Part shown: positions 8,985 through 18,722 of the stretch, piece by piece
How positions within the stretch are numbered: the stretch's first letter is position 1
Layout: the number at the start of each line of letters is the position of its first letter
Source: Flavobacterium sp. J49
Lineage (GTDB): Bacteria > Bacteroidota > Bacteroidia > Flavobacteriales > Flavobacteriaceae
NCBI RefSeq assembly: GCF_011742145.1
Contig: NZ_JAAQQU010000105.1
Coordinates: 62,001-126,000 of the forward strand
Length of the DNA: 64,000 bases
Reading direction: 5' to 3'
Made by a program: the position numbers and the translations under genes
Notes under the pieces: model-generated
The model's input: the letters and a program-made list of their open reading frames with translations, nothing else
Told to the model about the DNA's origin: nothing
Databases searched by the model: none

Positions 8985-10010
8985 ATGAAATATATCTTTC
9001 TCCTTTTTATCTCGTTTTCTTTAGTAGCCCAACATAAAGAGGCTCATACAGTATTATCGCCCGAGCTGAGTGCACAATTCGTCAAAGATTCTCTGGCCTA
9101 CGCAACTTTTGAAAAAGAACACGGAAAGTACATTCAAACCCCTAATGTAAACCTGCACTATTTAGAATGGGGCAATCCAAAACATCCCACCTTGGTTTGG
9201 GTGCACGGCAGCTATTCCAACGGCACTGAAATTATTGGTATGATAGAGGCTTTTGTAAAAAACAATTTGCACGTTATTGCCATTGATTATTACGGCCATG
9301 GCAAAACACCCATTCCGCAAAAAGAAGTCTCACTCTACCACGTAGCCGATGATATCAAATGGTTGCTAGACGCCAAAAAGATACCCTCAACCTACATCGC
9401 CGGATGGTCAAGAGGTGGTTCTATTGCCACAGCTTTTTATGATGCTTATCCCGAAAGGGTCAAAGGAATCATCTTGATAGACGGCGGTGCCGCCAACTGG
9501 ATCAGAAAAAGACAACTGTTGAGCGAGGAAACCCTAAACGCCGCCTTTGAACAAAGCAACAAAGACTACTTTTCTTCGCTGCGGGAGCTATACCAAGCCA
9601 ATTACAGTGCGGATTATCCGTTATGGAACGTGTACAATTTCAGCTTTTTCGGCAAAGAAAAAAAAGGTTGGACCCGCAATCCTTATCTGCAAGAGTGGCT
9701 GCAGGACGACACGGTTGAATTGCAAAAACGACAGTTTTACCAACCCACCAACAGCAGTTTGTTCAACCAGTCGACCACCTTGATGCTGCCCGAAATTATC
9801 TATCGGAATTTGAAAACCAAAATGCTGATTATCGATCCCACCAAAGACGATGCCGCTGGTTTCTTTGCTTATGCTGAGGAATATGAAAAAATTAAAGCAC
9901 TCCATCCCCATTTGGTCACCATTTCAAAATACCCCAATGCCACACACGGTGTCATTTTTCAAGAACCAACAAAGCTTCAGAACGAAATCATTGATTTTAT
10001 AAAGCCGTAG
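8985..10010 (+). CDS. Exported alpha/beta hydrolase
   Basis: 341 residues with a signal peptide (1-15, SLVAQ). Oxyanion-strand motif VWVHGSYSNG near residue 72, and nucleophile elbow GWSRGG with Ser at about 143. Candidate acid Asp lies in the IIDPTKDDAAG segment and the catalytic His in NATHGV near the C-terminus, so the triad looks complete. The substrate is unknown; the fold covers esterases, epoxide hydrolases and C-C hydrolases. It follows the beta-lactamase-fold gene by 39 bp, so the two exported hydrolases may work together. Confidence 0.85.
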   Translation: MKYIFLLFISFSLVAQHKEAHTVLSPELSAQFVKDSLAYATFEKEHGKYIQTPNVNLHYLEWGNPKHPTLVWVHGSYSNGTEIIGMIEAFVKNNLHVIAIDYYGHGKTPIPQKEVSLYHVADDIKWLLDAKKIPSTYIAGWSRGGSIATAFYDAYPERVKGIILIDGGAANWIRKRQLLSEETLNAAFEQSNKDYFSSLRELYQANYSADYPLWNVYNFSFFGKEKKGWTRNPYLQEWLQDDTVELQKRQFYQPTNSSLFNQSTTLMLPEIIYRNLKTKMLIIDPTKDDAAGFFAYAEEYEKIKALHPHLVTISKYPNATHGVIFQEPTKLQNEIIDFIKP

Positions 10011-10102
10011 CGCTGCAAAGACTAGTGGTAAAAAATAATAGGGAGAATTGACATAAGTAAGAATAATTTTTAAAAATAATTTTTAGATTACCATAATTCT
10101 GA

Positions 10103-10110
10103 TATTTTTG
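10103..10110 (+). promoter_or_regulatory. -7 box of M48 protease gene
   Basis: TATTTTTG matches TAnnTTTG; the ATG follows 22 nt later. No good TTG box is visible upstream. Confidence 0.5.
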
Positions 10111-10132
10111 GAATGTCTAAAAATCCTTATTT

Positions 10133-12178
10133 ATGCCAACCGTTAAAATTTCGCCTAAATTTAAGTCACAAGCCTATAAAGCTATCTTTTCCATAGTGCT
10201 ATTCATTATTGTTTATATGCTGCTGCTTGTTTTGGCCGTTGGTATATTTGTGGGTTGTGGTTATGGTGCCATCACCATGATTGGATTCAAACCTTCGTTT
10301 ATCACTTTGATGTTGGGTATCGGCATCATTGGCGTAGGCTTTTTTATCCTCTTTTTTATGGTGAAATTTTTATTTGCCAAAAACAAAACGGATTACTCCT
10401 ATCTGACCGAGATTAACCTTAAAGATGAACCCGAATTGTACAACATGATTCAGGAACTCGTAGATGAAATTGGCACTGATTTTCCCAAGAAAATATACAT
10501 TTCGCCACAAGTCAACGCTTCTGTATTCTATGATTCAGGTTTTTGGAGCATGTTCTTTCCGGTTAAAAAAAACCTGCACATCGGAATGGGCTTGGTCAAT
10601 GCCACAACAGTAACGGAACTCAAAGGAATTTTGGCGCACGAGTTTGGCCATTTTTCACAAAAATCGATGAAAGTGGGCAGCTATGTTTATAATGTAAATA
10701 AAATCATTTACAACCTTCTTTATGAGAATGATGATTATGGCAACGTTGTTTCTTCTTGGGCCAACAAGAGCGGCTATTTTGCCTTTTTAATTCACATTGC
10801 TTTTGCCTTTAACCGAATGATACAATACGTGCTTCAATTCATGTACAAAATTGTGAATGTGAATTATATGGGATTGTCGAGAGAAATGGAGTTTCACGCC
10901 GATGAGATTGCGGCCAACACTGTGGGTTCTGAACCTATGATTAACTCTATGTTGAGAATGGATTTGGCTTCCAACTCCTTTGATAATGTGCTTGATTATT
11001 ACAATCGAAACATAGAAAAGTCGGTGACTACTTCGAATATTTTTCCCCAACATACTTTGGCGATGAACTTCATGGCCAACAGCAACAAGATCGCCATAGA
11101 GCACAATTTACCCAAAGTAGAAAGCGATTTCTATGAGCGTTTTAACAAGTCGAAACTCGTGGTTAAGAACCAGTGGGAATCCCATCCGGCCACGGACGAA
11201 AGGGTTATGGCGTTTAAAAAACTGAATGTTTCTTTGAAACACACCGACAACAGACCGGCCAATGTGTTGTTTCACAATGCGGGTCAGACGCAGGAAAAAG
11301 TCACCAAAAAGATGTTTGAAGCAATAGTATACCCGGAACCCCCTACTGAGGAGGACATCAGCCACTTTGAAACCTCCATCAAAAAAGACTATGAGGACAA
11401 CAAGTATCCTGAGTTGTACAATGGTTATTATGACAACCATTCGGTGACCCTTTTGGACTTGGATACTATTTTACAAAATCCGGCCACTGACGCGACTTTT
11501 GACGAGCTGTATAACAACACTATGGTAGAACTGGTTTACAGCAAGAATGGATTGACCAACGATTTAGAAACCTTACAACAAATTGCCCGTAAAGAATTTA
11601 AAATCAAAACTTTTGATTACGACGGAAAAAAATACAAAGCGGCGGATGCCCAATTGCTCGTAGACAATCTCGAAAGAGAACTGACAGCAATGAAGGAAAA
11701 AATCAAAGCCAATGACATTGAAATCTTTAAGTTTTTTTATGCTAAAGCGCTACCAAAAGCAGCCGATTTCAAACTGCTTCAATGCTATAAAGACTTTTTT
11801 AAAGTAGAAGGTCTGCATGAGAAAAAGGTTCAGTTCTACATTGATATGTTTGAAAAGTTTTCGTTTAGTTATGAGCAAAACCAAATAGAAGACATCAACA
11901 ACCGCATGAGCAATTATTATGTTTTTGAATCAAAATTCAAAGCGGAATTAAAGGAAACGATAGCAGACGAACTTTACCAAAAAGCCATTACACCCGAATT
12001 CAAAACCCAATTTGAGGCGTATTTAGACAAAGACTTGTCTTATTTTGACGGCGCCCAATATGACAATGAAGCCATCATAACCAAGAACAACATTCTCTTT
12101 GCTTATTTCTCGGTGTTGCAAAGGAGTTATTTTCTCAACCACAAAGCCATTTTAGATTTTCAGATTTCGTTGTTGTAG
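10133..12178 (+). CDS. M48-family membrane metallopeptidase
   Basis: 681 residues. Two N-terminal membrane helices (about 18-42 and 54-80). Zinc motif HEFGH at 169-173; Glu253 in the downstream E-F-H-A-D is the likely third ligand. These are the HtpX/Ste24-type features of peptidase family M48. The C-terminal ~400 residues are a long, charged, mostly helical extension not found in short HtpX proteins. M48 enzymes commonly act in envelope quality control. The stop codon TAG touches the first base of the second 173-bp repeat, so that repeat is immediately downstream. Confidence 0.88.
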   Translation: MPTVKISPKFKSQAYKAIFSIVLFIIVYMLLLVLAVGIFVGCGYGAITMIGFKPSFITLMLGIGIIGVGFFILFFMVKFLFAKNKTDYSYLTEINLKDEPELYNMIQELVDEIGTDFPKKIYISPQVNASVFYDSGFWSMFFPVKKNLHIGMGLVNATTVTELKGILAHEFGHFSQKSMKVGSYVYNVNKIIYNLLYENDDYGNVVSSWANKSGYFAFLIHIAFAFNRMIQYVLQFMYKIVNVNYMGLSREMEFHADEIAANTVGSEPMINSMLRMDLASNSFDNVLDYYNRNIEKSVTTSNIFPQHTLAMNFMANSNKIAIEHNLPKVESDFYERFNKSKLVVKNQWESHPATDERVMAFKKLNVSLKHTDNRPANVLFHNAGQTQEKVTKKMFEAIVYPEPPTEEDISHFETSIKKDYEDNKYPELYNGYYDNHSVTLLDLDTILQNPATDATFDELYNNTMVELVYSKNGLTNDLETLQQIARKEFKIKTFDYDGKKYKAADAQLLVDNLERELTAMKEKIKANDIEIFKFFYAKALPKAADFKLLQCYKDFFKVEGLHEKKVQFYIDMFEKFSFSYEQNQIEDINNRMSNYYVFESKFKAELKETIADELYQKAITPEFKTQFEAYLDKDLSYFDGAQYDNEAIITKNNILFAYFSVLQRSYFLNHKAILDFQISLL

Positions 12179-12350
12179 GTTATGGATTCGTCAGTTCGAG
12201 TGTTTTTTGTGGCGTGCAACAGAACAAAAAATGACCCGAGGCTTCAGCCGAATTGAGCGAAGCTAATCGAGAACCGTTGCATCACATAGCGTTACAAAGT
12301 TCCGAAAGGCGTAATTGAAGAAAACTTCTTGTTCAAAGTGCATACTTTTC
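12178..12350 (+). repeat. 173-bp dispersed direct repeat, copy 2
   Basis: Near-identical to 6654-6826, same orientation. Begins at the last base of the M48 stop codon. After 12350 the two copies diverge at once. Confidence 0.9.
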
Positions 12351-12396
12351 GGTTTTGAAAATTATGCACTCAATTCGTAATTTCTCCACCCTAACT

Positions 12397-12438
12397 CCTT
12401 ATCCCTTATCCCTTATCCCTTATCCCTTATCCCTTATC
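12397..12438 (+). repeat. Six tandem CCTTATC heptamers
   Basis: Six exact 7-bp units in a row. The motif recurs in degraded form at about 22918-22940. Noncoding. Confidence 0.9.
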
Positions 12439-12439
12439 C

Positions 12440-12473
12440 GTAATTCATAATTCGTAATTCATAATTCGTAATT
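12440..12473 (+). repeat. GTAATTCATAATTC tandem repeat
   Basis: Two exact 14-bp units plus a 6-bp partial. Noncoding. Confidence 0.85.
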
Positions 12474-12478
12474 TCTTC

Positions 12479-12554
12479 TCCCTTCGTGCCTCGTACTTCC
12501 AACTTCGTACTTTTCGTTTTTCCCTTCGTGCCTCGTACTTCCAACTTCGTACTT
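12479..12554 (+). repeat. 34-bp direct repeat, period 42
   Basis: The 34 bp at 12479-12512 recur exactly at 12521-12554. The unit is built from CTTCGTGCCTCGTACTTCC-like words, also found at 5985-6010 and inverted at 31391-31420. Confidence 0.9.
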
Positions 12555-12613
12555 CCCTTCTCTTCCCAATTCCTACAAAAAAATCCCTCTTCCTTCCCCT
12601 CTAAAAAACGCAC

Positions 12614-12701
12614 CCTGACGAATCCTCAAAATCATCAGGACGAATTAATCAACTGAGCCTGATGAATTGACAAAATCATCCTGCTGAATTGATCAACTCA
12701 T
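12614..12701 (+). repeat. Four degenerate 22-bp tandem repeats
   Basis: Four contiguous 22-bp units starting CCTGACGAAT, CAGGACGAAT, CCTGATGAAT and CCTGCTGAAT; units 1 and 3, and 2 and 4, are the more alike pairs (44-bp super-period). Together with the arrays above it fills most of the 540-bp gap at 12179-12719, which holds no gene. Confidence 0.8.
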
Positions 12702-12822
12702 CAGGTACTTTCTGAGGCCTTGTATTTACTGGGGCTCCCGAGGGGTAAAATGCCGTTTCGGGGTAAATTGCGATATGTTAAATTTGTAAGAATAAAAAAA
12801 CTGCCAATGTGTAAGTATTTGC

Positions 12823-12830
12823 TATCTTTA
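12823..12830 (+). promoter_or_regulatory. -7 box of unknown secreted-protein gene
   Basis: TATCTTTA, one mismatch to TAnnTTTG, 22-40 nt before candidate starts 12852, 12861 and 12870. Confidence 0.45.
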
Positions 12831-12869
12831 CCCTATTGTGATTTTAAAAAAATGATAAACATGGCTTCT

Positions 12870-13796
12870 ATGAAATATATCAACCTAATCCTTTTTACAG
12901 TATTTGTAAACCATTGCTTTGCGCAAAAGAAAGAAACCATAAAAATCCCAAACGGCATCGTATACAATTACTGTGATCCGAAAAAAATTGAAGAAGCTAA
13001 AAATCTAATCACAAACAATTTATCCAATACTGCTAATTATGAAATTCTTCAACAAAACTTGATTATTGGTCCTGAGTTATGGAAGCGATTCAGAAATAAT
13101 GAAAACATCCAAAAAATTCAAAAAGGAAGAGTCGAATTCCATGTTGACAATTTGGTTTTGGATGGAAAAATGAGTCAAGATATTAATGATTCCAAAATTA
13201 TTTGGGATGAGTTTAAAAAAGAAGTTGCCCAAGAGTACACGATTAGAAAAGCCAATGAACAGGAATTAAAATACTATTGGTCGGTTATTTCTTTTGATAT
13301 AGATGAGCCTTTATTAATTATTGAAACGAAGGAACACAATTATATTTTAAACTTATTGAAAAAGGATTTAAAGCTCATGTGGTTAGACGAAGCGCCCAGA
13401 ACAAAAGGGTACACCATTTATGAAAATGGAGAAGAAAAAACAACCATTTCGAAAGGTGAAAAAGAAACCAAACTGGAAAGCATTGTTTTTTTAAATGATG
13501 ATGAAACATTAAAGAAGAACACTAGTGTTAAAGACTTGTCTTTGATTCTTGAAAAATGCAGCAATATTTTTAATACCCTATTTAAAGACTCGACCAAAGA
13601 AGGAAAAATAATGCTTCAATTTGAACTCACTAAAAAAGAAACATTCATAACCTTTAGTATTAAAGATGATGTTGACCTTGATATCATGAAAGAATTTGAA
13701 AAGCAAATCAATGCAGAGAAGTTTCCCCACTCTAAAAAAGACCCTATCCAATTTCAAATGCTTTTCAAAATTAATTCCTATAACGAAACAGAATAA
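12870..13796 (+). CDS. Exported protein of unknown function
   Basis: 308 residues from ATG 12870; the in-frame ATGs at 12852 and 12861 would add 6 or 3 residues. The open frame reaches back to 12720, but that part crosses the -7 box and does not look like protein. From 12870 the protein starts with a clean signal peptide (MKYINLILFTVF... ending CFAQ). The mature protein is lysine-rich, mixed alpha/beta, with no motif I recognise. Base composition is more AT-rich than flanking housekeeping genes, consistent with acquired DNA. It sits between tandem repeats and the cassette-like ATPase gene. Confidence 0.65.
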   Translation: MKYINLILFTVFVNHCFAQKKETIKIPNGIVYNYCDPKKIEEAKNLITNNLSNTANYEILQQNLIIGPELWKRFRNNENIQKIQKGRVEFHVDNLVLDGKMSQDINDSKIIWDEFKKEVAQEYTIRKANEQELKYYWSVISFDIDEPLLIIETKEHNYILNLLKKDLKLMWLDEAPRTKGYTIYENGEEKTTISKGEKETKLESIVFLNDDETLKKNTSVKDLSLILEKCSNIFNTLFKDSTKEGKIMLQFELTKKETFITFSIKDDVDLDIMKEFEKQINAEKFPHSKKDPIQFQMLFKINSYNETE

Positions 13797-13872
13797 AAAC
13801 CATTAACCGACTTCATCACTTGTTTTTTTGCAATAGCAAAACACCAATAACCACCTACTCCCGACCAATAAA

Positions 13873-13901
13873 CCAAAAAACCCGATAAGCGGATTTTTTT
13901 T
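13873..13901 (+). terminator. Probable terminator
   Basis: A-tract, CCG-ATAAG-CGG core hairpin extended by A-T pairs with one mismatch, then T7. Short GC stem, so moderate support. Confidence 0.5.
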
Positions 13902-13982
13902 ACAAGAAATGAAAGGGATTGGTGGGGATTATTTATATTTGGGGAGATAGACTAAAATAAAGAGTATCGCTAGTAAATTTTT

Positions 13983-14014
13983 ATAGCGACTATATGGAAG
14001 TTAGTGGCAATTTT
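13983..14014 (+). repeat. Left inverted repeat of the ATPase cassette
   Basis: ATAGCG, 11 nt, then GTTAGTGGCAATTTT. Its reverse complement, ATAGCG-N10-GTTAGTGGCAGTTTT, lies at 16041-16071 with one mismatch in the 15-bp core. Confidence 0.75.
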
Positions 14015-14044
14015 CAGAAACTCTTACAATAAAAACAACAAAAC

Positions 14045-16039
14045 ATGACAACAACTTTATTTAATCAGCTACTAAAAAAAGGTGAAAATGACATCGTAGA
14101 TTTCAAAGAAATAGGATATTTTACTGAATCTCCAAGCGCTTCAAAAAAAGATAAAGATGCAGAGTTTATAAAGGATCTCGTTTCATTTACCAATACAGTT
14201 AGAGAAGAAAACGCATATATTTTGATAGGTGTTAAGGACAATGGAGAGAAAGTTGGTATTGCAGATAATGAATTTACAGACGGAGCTGTTCTTCAATCAA
14301 AAATTAAAGATAAAATATTACCAATACCTAAGTTTAACACATATCCTTTCGTTGATGATAATGGGTTAAAATTTCAGATTATAGAAATTCCTATTGAAAA
14401 ATACTCAAGTCCTTGCCAACCAACTGTTGCTATCGGTACCACACTTGAGAGAAACAGTGTGTATATCAGGAGAAATACTAGTAATGAAAAAGCTGGATAT
14501 GATGAAATTGTTAGACTTTCGGAATGGTTGAAAACAATTCCTGCTAAAGCAAGTTCAAATTCAAAAGCTAATACAATTGCTAAAAACCAAGATAATTCGT
14601 TTCAATTTGATGAAATAACAATTCAACAACTGTTTGGAAACGAAGCAGCAGAAGACGAAGATGTGGAAAGATTAAAAGAGTATTATTTCAAGAACGAGAT
14701 TTTCAACAAAATAGCAGTTGACTTACCGCTTAGAATTTTGGTGGGACATAAGGGAATAGGCAAATCTGCTCTATTCAACGTGGCAATGTCTGAAGACAAA
14801 GACGCTGACAAACTTCCAATAAAAATTAAACCTAATGATGTAGCACAAATAGGAAAAGGTTTGACCGACTTTTCAGATATTATCAGAAATTGGAGAGCGG
14901 GATTATTTACAATTCTTTTTAAAAAAACATTTTCCTACTTTGGTATTAATATCAAACAAGAAGACCTATTTAATTTTGAAAACTTTGAAGGGAATTTTGT
15001 AGATTTAATTGTTGAAAGACTTGAAGAATCAATAGATGGTGGATATGTTCCTGAAAAAAATCTCGATTCATTGGAAAATTTCTTGTCTAATCCTTCCATC
15101 AACATTTATATTGATGACTTAGATCGTGGCTGGGAAGGTACAAAATCCGATATTACTAAAATATCCGCCCTACTAAATGCTGTAAGAGATATAATTAGTG
15201 AAGAAAATCGAAGATTACATTTCAAAATTTCATTAAGATCCGATGTATATTTTTTATACAGAACCTCAGATGAAAGTACAGATAAAACACAAAGTTCGGT
15301 TATCTGGTATAAATGGTCATACCATGAAATTCTTGCTTTACTAGTTAAACGGGTAAGAACTTATTTTAAGAAACCGGTTGATGAAGGACTTTTAAGAAGC
15401 TCACATCAAGCAGATCTCGCAAAAAATTTATCGGGCATTATTGAACCAATATTTTCTGGCCAAGGTAAATGGGAAAGTCGCGAAACATATCGAGTTCTTC
15501 TTTCAGTCATACGAAAAAGACCGAGAGATTTAGTAAAGCTCTTGACACTTGCCGCAAGAAATGCCGAGAACAGAAAATCTCCAATTATTGCAACTCAAGA
15601 CTTAAAAGCTATTTTCGATGAGTATTCGCTTGATAGAATTCAAGATACTATTAACGAATATAAATCAGAATTACCCGGAATTGAGCGGTTAATTTTTGGT
15701 ATGAAACCAGATCGTAAAACTGCAAAAACATCTGATAGTTTTTACTATACAACACAAGGCTTGCTTTCAAAAATTAATAAAATTAGAGAACGTGGAGAAT
15801 TTAGATTCTCCAATGGGAAACCTGCTGACGCTAGACAGCTTGCTGCATTTTTATATAAAATCAATTTTCTAACGGCAACAAAATTAAAGGACGATGGGTT
15901 TATCGAACGGAAAGATTTTGAAGAAAACCGATATCTTGTCCCTAAATTTGAAGATTTTGGATATGATTGGGAAGTTCACATGGCTTTTAGATGGGGACTT
16001 CAACCTAGTGATCAAAATAGTATTTACACAGTTCTTTAG
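14045..16039 (+). CDS. AlbA_2 (Schlafen-type) domain fused to P-loop ATPase, Sll1717-like
   Basis: 664 residues. The N-terminal ~160 match the AlbA_2/'divergent AAA-4' domain: E-N-D-I-V-D-F-K-E start, then LVSFTNTV and a YILIGVKDNGE strand-turn. After a linker, FGNEAAEDED leads into an ATPase with Walker A GHKGIGKSA (about 236-244) and Walker B YIDDLDRGW (about 357-365), the pattern I know from Sll1717-family P-loop ATPases. The C-terminus (about 560-664) looks like a small helical or winged-helix module. Such fusions are common in defence-associated genes, and an antiphage role is a reasonable but untested guess. It stands alone between inverted repeats. Confidence 0.8.
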   Translation: MTTTLFNQLLKKGENDIVDFKEIGYFTESPSASKKDKDAEFIKDLVSFTNTVREENAYILIGVKDNGEKVGIADNEFTDGAVLQSKIKDKILPIPKFNTYPFVDDNGLKFQIIEIPIEKYSSPCQPTVAIGTTLERNSVYIRRNTSNEKAGYDEIVRLSEWLKTIPAKASSNSKANTIAKNQDNSFQFDEITIQQLFGNEAAEDEDVERLKEYYFKNEIFNKIAVDLPLRILVGHKGIGKSALFNVAMSEDKDADKLPIKIKPNDVAQIGKGLTDFSDIIRNWRAGLFTILFKKTFSYFGINIKQEDLFNFENFEGNFVDLIVERLEESIDGGYVPEKNLDSLENFLSNPSINIYIDDLDRGWEGTKSDITKISALLNAVRDIISEENRRLHFKISLRSDVYFLYRTSDESTDKTQSSVIWYKWSYHEILALLVKRVRTYFKKPVDEGLLRSSHQADLAKNLSGIIEPIFSGQGKWESRETYRVLLSVIRKRPRDLVKLLTLAARNAENRKSPIIATQDLKAIFDEYSLDRIQDTINEYKSELPGIERLIFGMKPDRKTAKTSDSFYYTTQGLLSKINKIRERGEFRFSNGKPADARQLAAFLYKINFLTATKLKDDGFIERKDFEENRYLVPKFEDFGYDWEVHMAFRWGLQPSDQNSIYTVL

Positions 16040-16040
16040 T

Positions 16041-16071
16041 AAAACTGCCACTAACAGCTATTATCCGCTAT
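16041..16071 (-). repeat. Right inverted repeat of the ATPase cassette
   Basis: AAAACTGCCACTAAC, 10 nt, CGCTAT: reverse-complement counterpart of 13983-14014. It begins two bases after the ATPase stop codon. A separate 12-bp palindrome AACTACGTAGTT sits further on at 16126-16137. Confidence 0.75.
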
Positions 16072-16207
16072 GGAAGGTTTTTTTTGAGTTATACCTATTT
16101 TTCATATAAAAATTAATCAACCAGAAACTACGTAGTTGCATTTGAATCGCAAAAAAGACTAATGACCACTATAAGTCAAAACAAATTATTGTAACTTATT
16201 CTTAAAA

Positions 16208-16235
16208 CAAAAAACCGCCCTATCAGGCGGTTTTT
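16208..16235. terminator. Terminator of ABC-F gene (bidirectional)
   Basis: ACCGCC/GGCGGT stem with A- and T-tracts on the two sides, just past the ABC-F stop codon. Confidence 0.85.
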
Positions 16236-16240
16236 CTATC

Positions 16241-17935
<1,695 letters not shown>

Positions 17936-17984
17936 TTAGTGTTCCGTTTTTTTATTATATTAGACACCTGTTAAACCGCAATTC

Positions 17985-18722
17985 ATGACCTTTCCTTTTC
18001 AGTTCAATCTTTTTGGCGATGCGGTGAATTATCATATTGTATTTGAAACACTGGCTTTTTTTATAGGCGTTCGCCTTTACTATCATTTAAAGAAAGGTAT
18101 AGCCGACCAGATTTCCGACATCAATCGGCTGTGGATTATGCTGGGCGCTATGATAGGCGCGCTCATAGGCTCGAGAGTGATTGCAATGTTGGAAAATCCG
18201 ACCGAAATCATGCACCAAACCTGGTTGACCTTTTACCAAAACAAAACGGTTGCCGGTGGTTTTTTGGGCGGCTTGTTTGGCGTAGAACTGATGAAAAAAA
18301 TCATAGGCGTGAAAACCGCTTCGGGTGATATTTATGTCATTCCGATTATAGTGGCGGTTTTTATAGGCAGAATCGGTTGTTTTAGCATGGGCGTTACCGA
18401 AAACACCTATGGCATAGCAACCAATTTCATCTTTGGGATGGATTTGGGCGACGGCAAGCTCCGACATCCGGTAGCGCTTTATGAAATGGCCTATATGGTG
18501 TTGCTGTTGGGGTTGTTCCAAAAGATCAAACTCAAAGAAATGCGCAACGGTGACCGATTCAAATTGTTTATGGTTTTGTACTTTTTGTACCGTTTTTTAG
18601 TCGAATTTATCAAACCGTATCATCCGTTATTTTTAGGAATGAGCAGTATTCATTGGAGTGCGCTTTTTCTTTTTGCTTATTATTACCAATTTATTTTAAG
18701 ACTCCTTCGCTATGCCCAATAG
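17985..18722 (+). CDS. Lgt-like polytopic membrane protein with altered catalytic residues
   Basis: 245 residues, about seven membrane helices. It carries the prolipoprotein diacylglyceryl transferase frame: GRIG at 128-131, HPVALYE at 161-167 and RFLVEF at 203-208. Key Lgt residues differ: the position of the conserved Asn after GRIG is Cys132, and the HGG motif reads AGG (90-92), so the essential His is missing. It therefore probably does not lipidate preproteins but keeps an Lgt-type lipid-binding fold. The last 11 bp overlap the start of the radical SAM gene, implying translational coupling and a shared, likely lipid-directed, task. It is not expected to be the housekeeping Lgt. Confidence 0.82.
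   Translation: MTFPFQFNLFGDAVNYHIVFETLAFFIGVRLYYHLKKGIADQISDINRLWIMLGAMIGALIGSRVIAMLENPTEIMHQTWLTFYQNKTVAGGFLGGLFGVELMKKIIGVKTASGDIYVIPIIVAVFIGRIGCFSMGVTENTYGIATNFIFGMDLGDGKLRHPVALYEMAYMVLLLGLFQKIKLKEMRNGDRFKLFMVLYFLYRFLVEFIKPYHPLFLGMSSIHWSALFLFAYYYQFILRLLRYAQ

Larger units (their letters stand above)
13983..16071. mobile_element. Candidate single-gene cassette bounded by inverted repeats
   Basis: A 2.09-kb block holding one gene. The start codon is 31 bp inside the left repeat, and the stop codon is one base from the right repeat's core. The content is AT-rich and defence-like, and neighbouring genes on the far sides are unrelated. No transposase or integrase is present, so if mobile it would move passively. 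Inference only; the repeat itself is visible. Confidence 0.45.

Noticed and set aside
12614-12701. 22-bp repeats considered as a CRISPR array
   Set aside because: Units are contiguous without spacers, degenerate, and no cas genes are near.
13983-16071. Inverted repeats considered as integron attC sites
   Set aside because: The ends do not give the GTTRRRY/RYYYAAC core pair and no integrase is in the window; kept only as a generic cassette-like frame.
16126-16137. 12-bp palindrome AACTACGTAGTT as an attachment site
   Set aside because: It is single, has no partner copy in the window, and no integrase is nearby.
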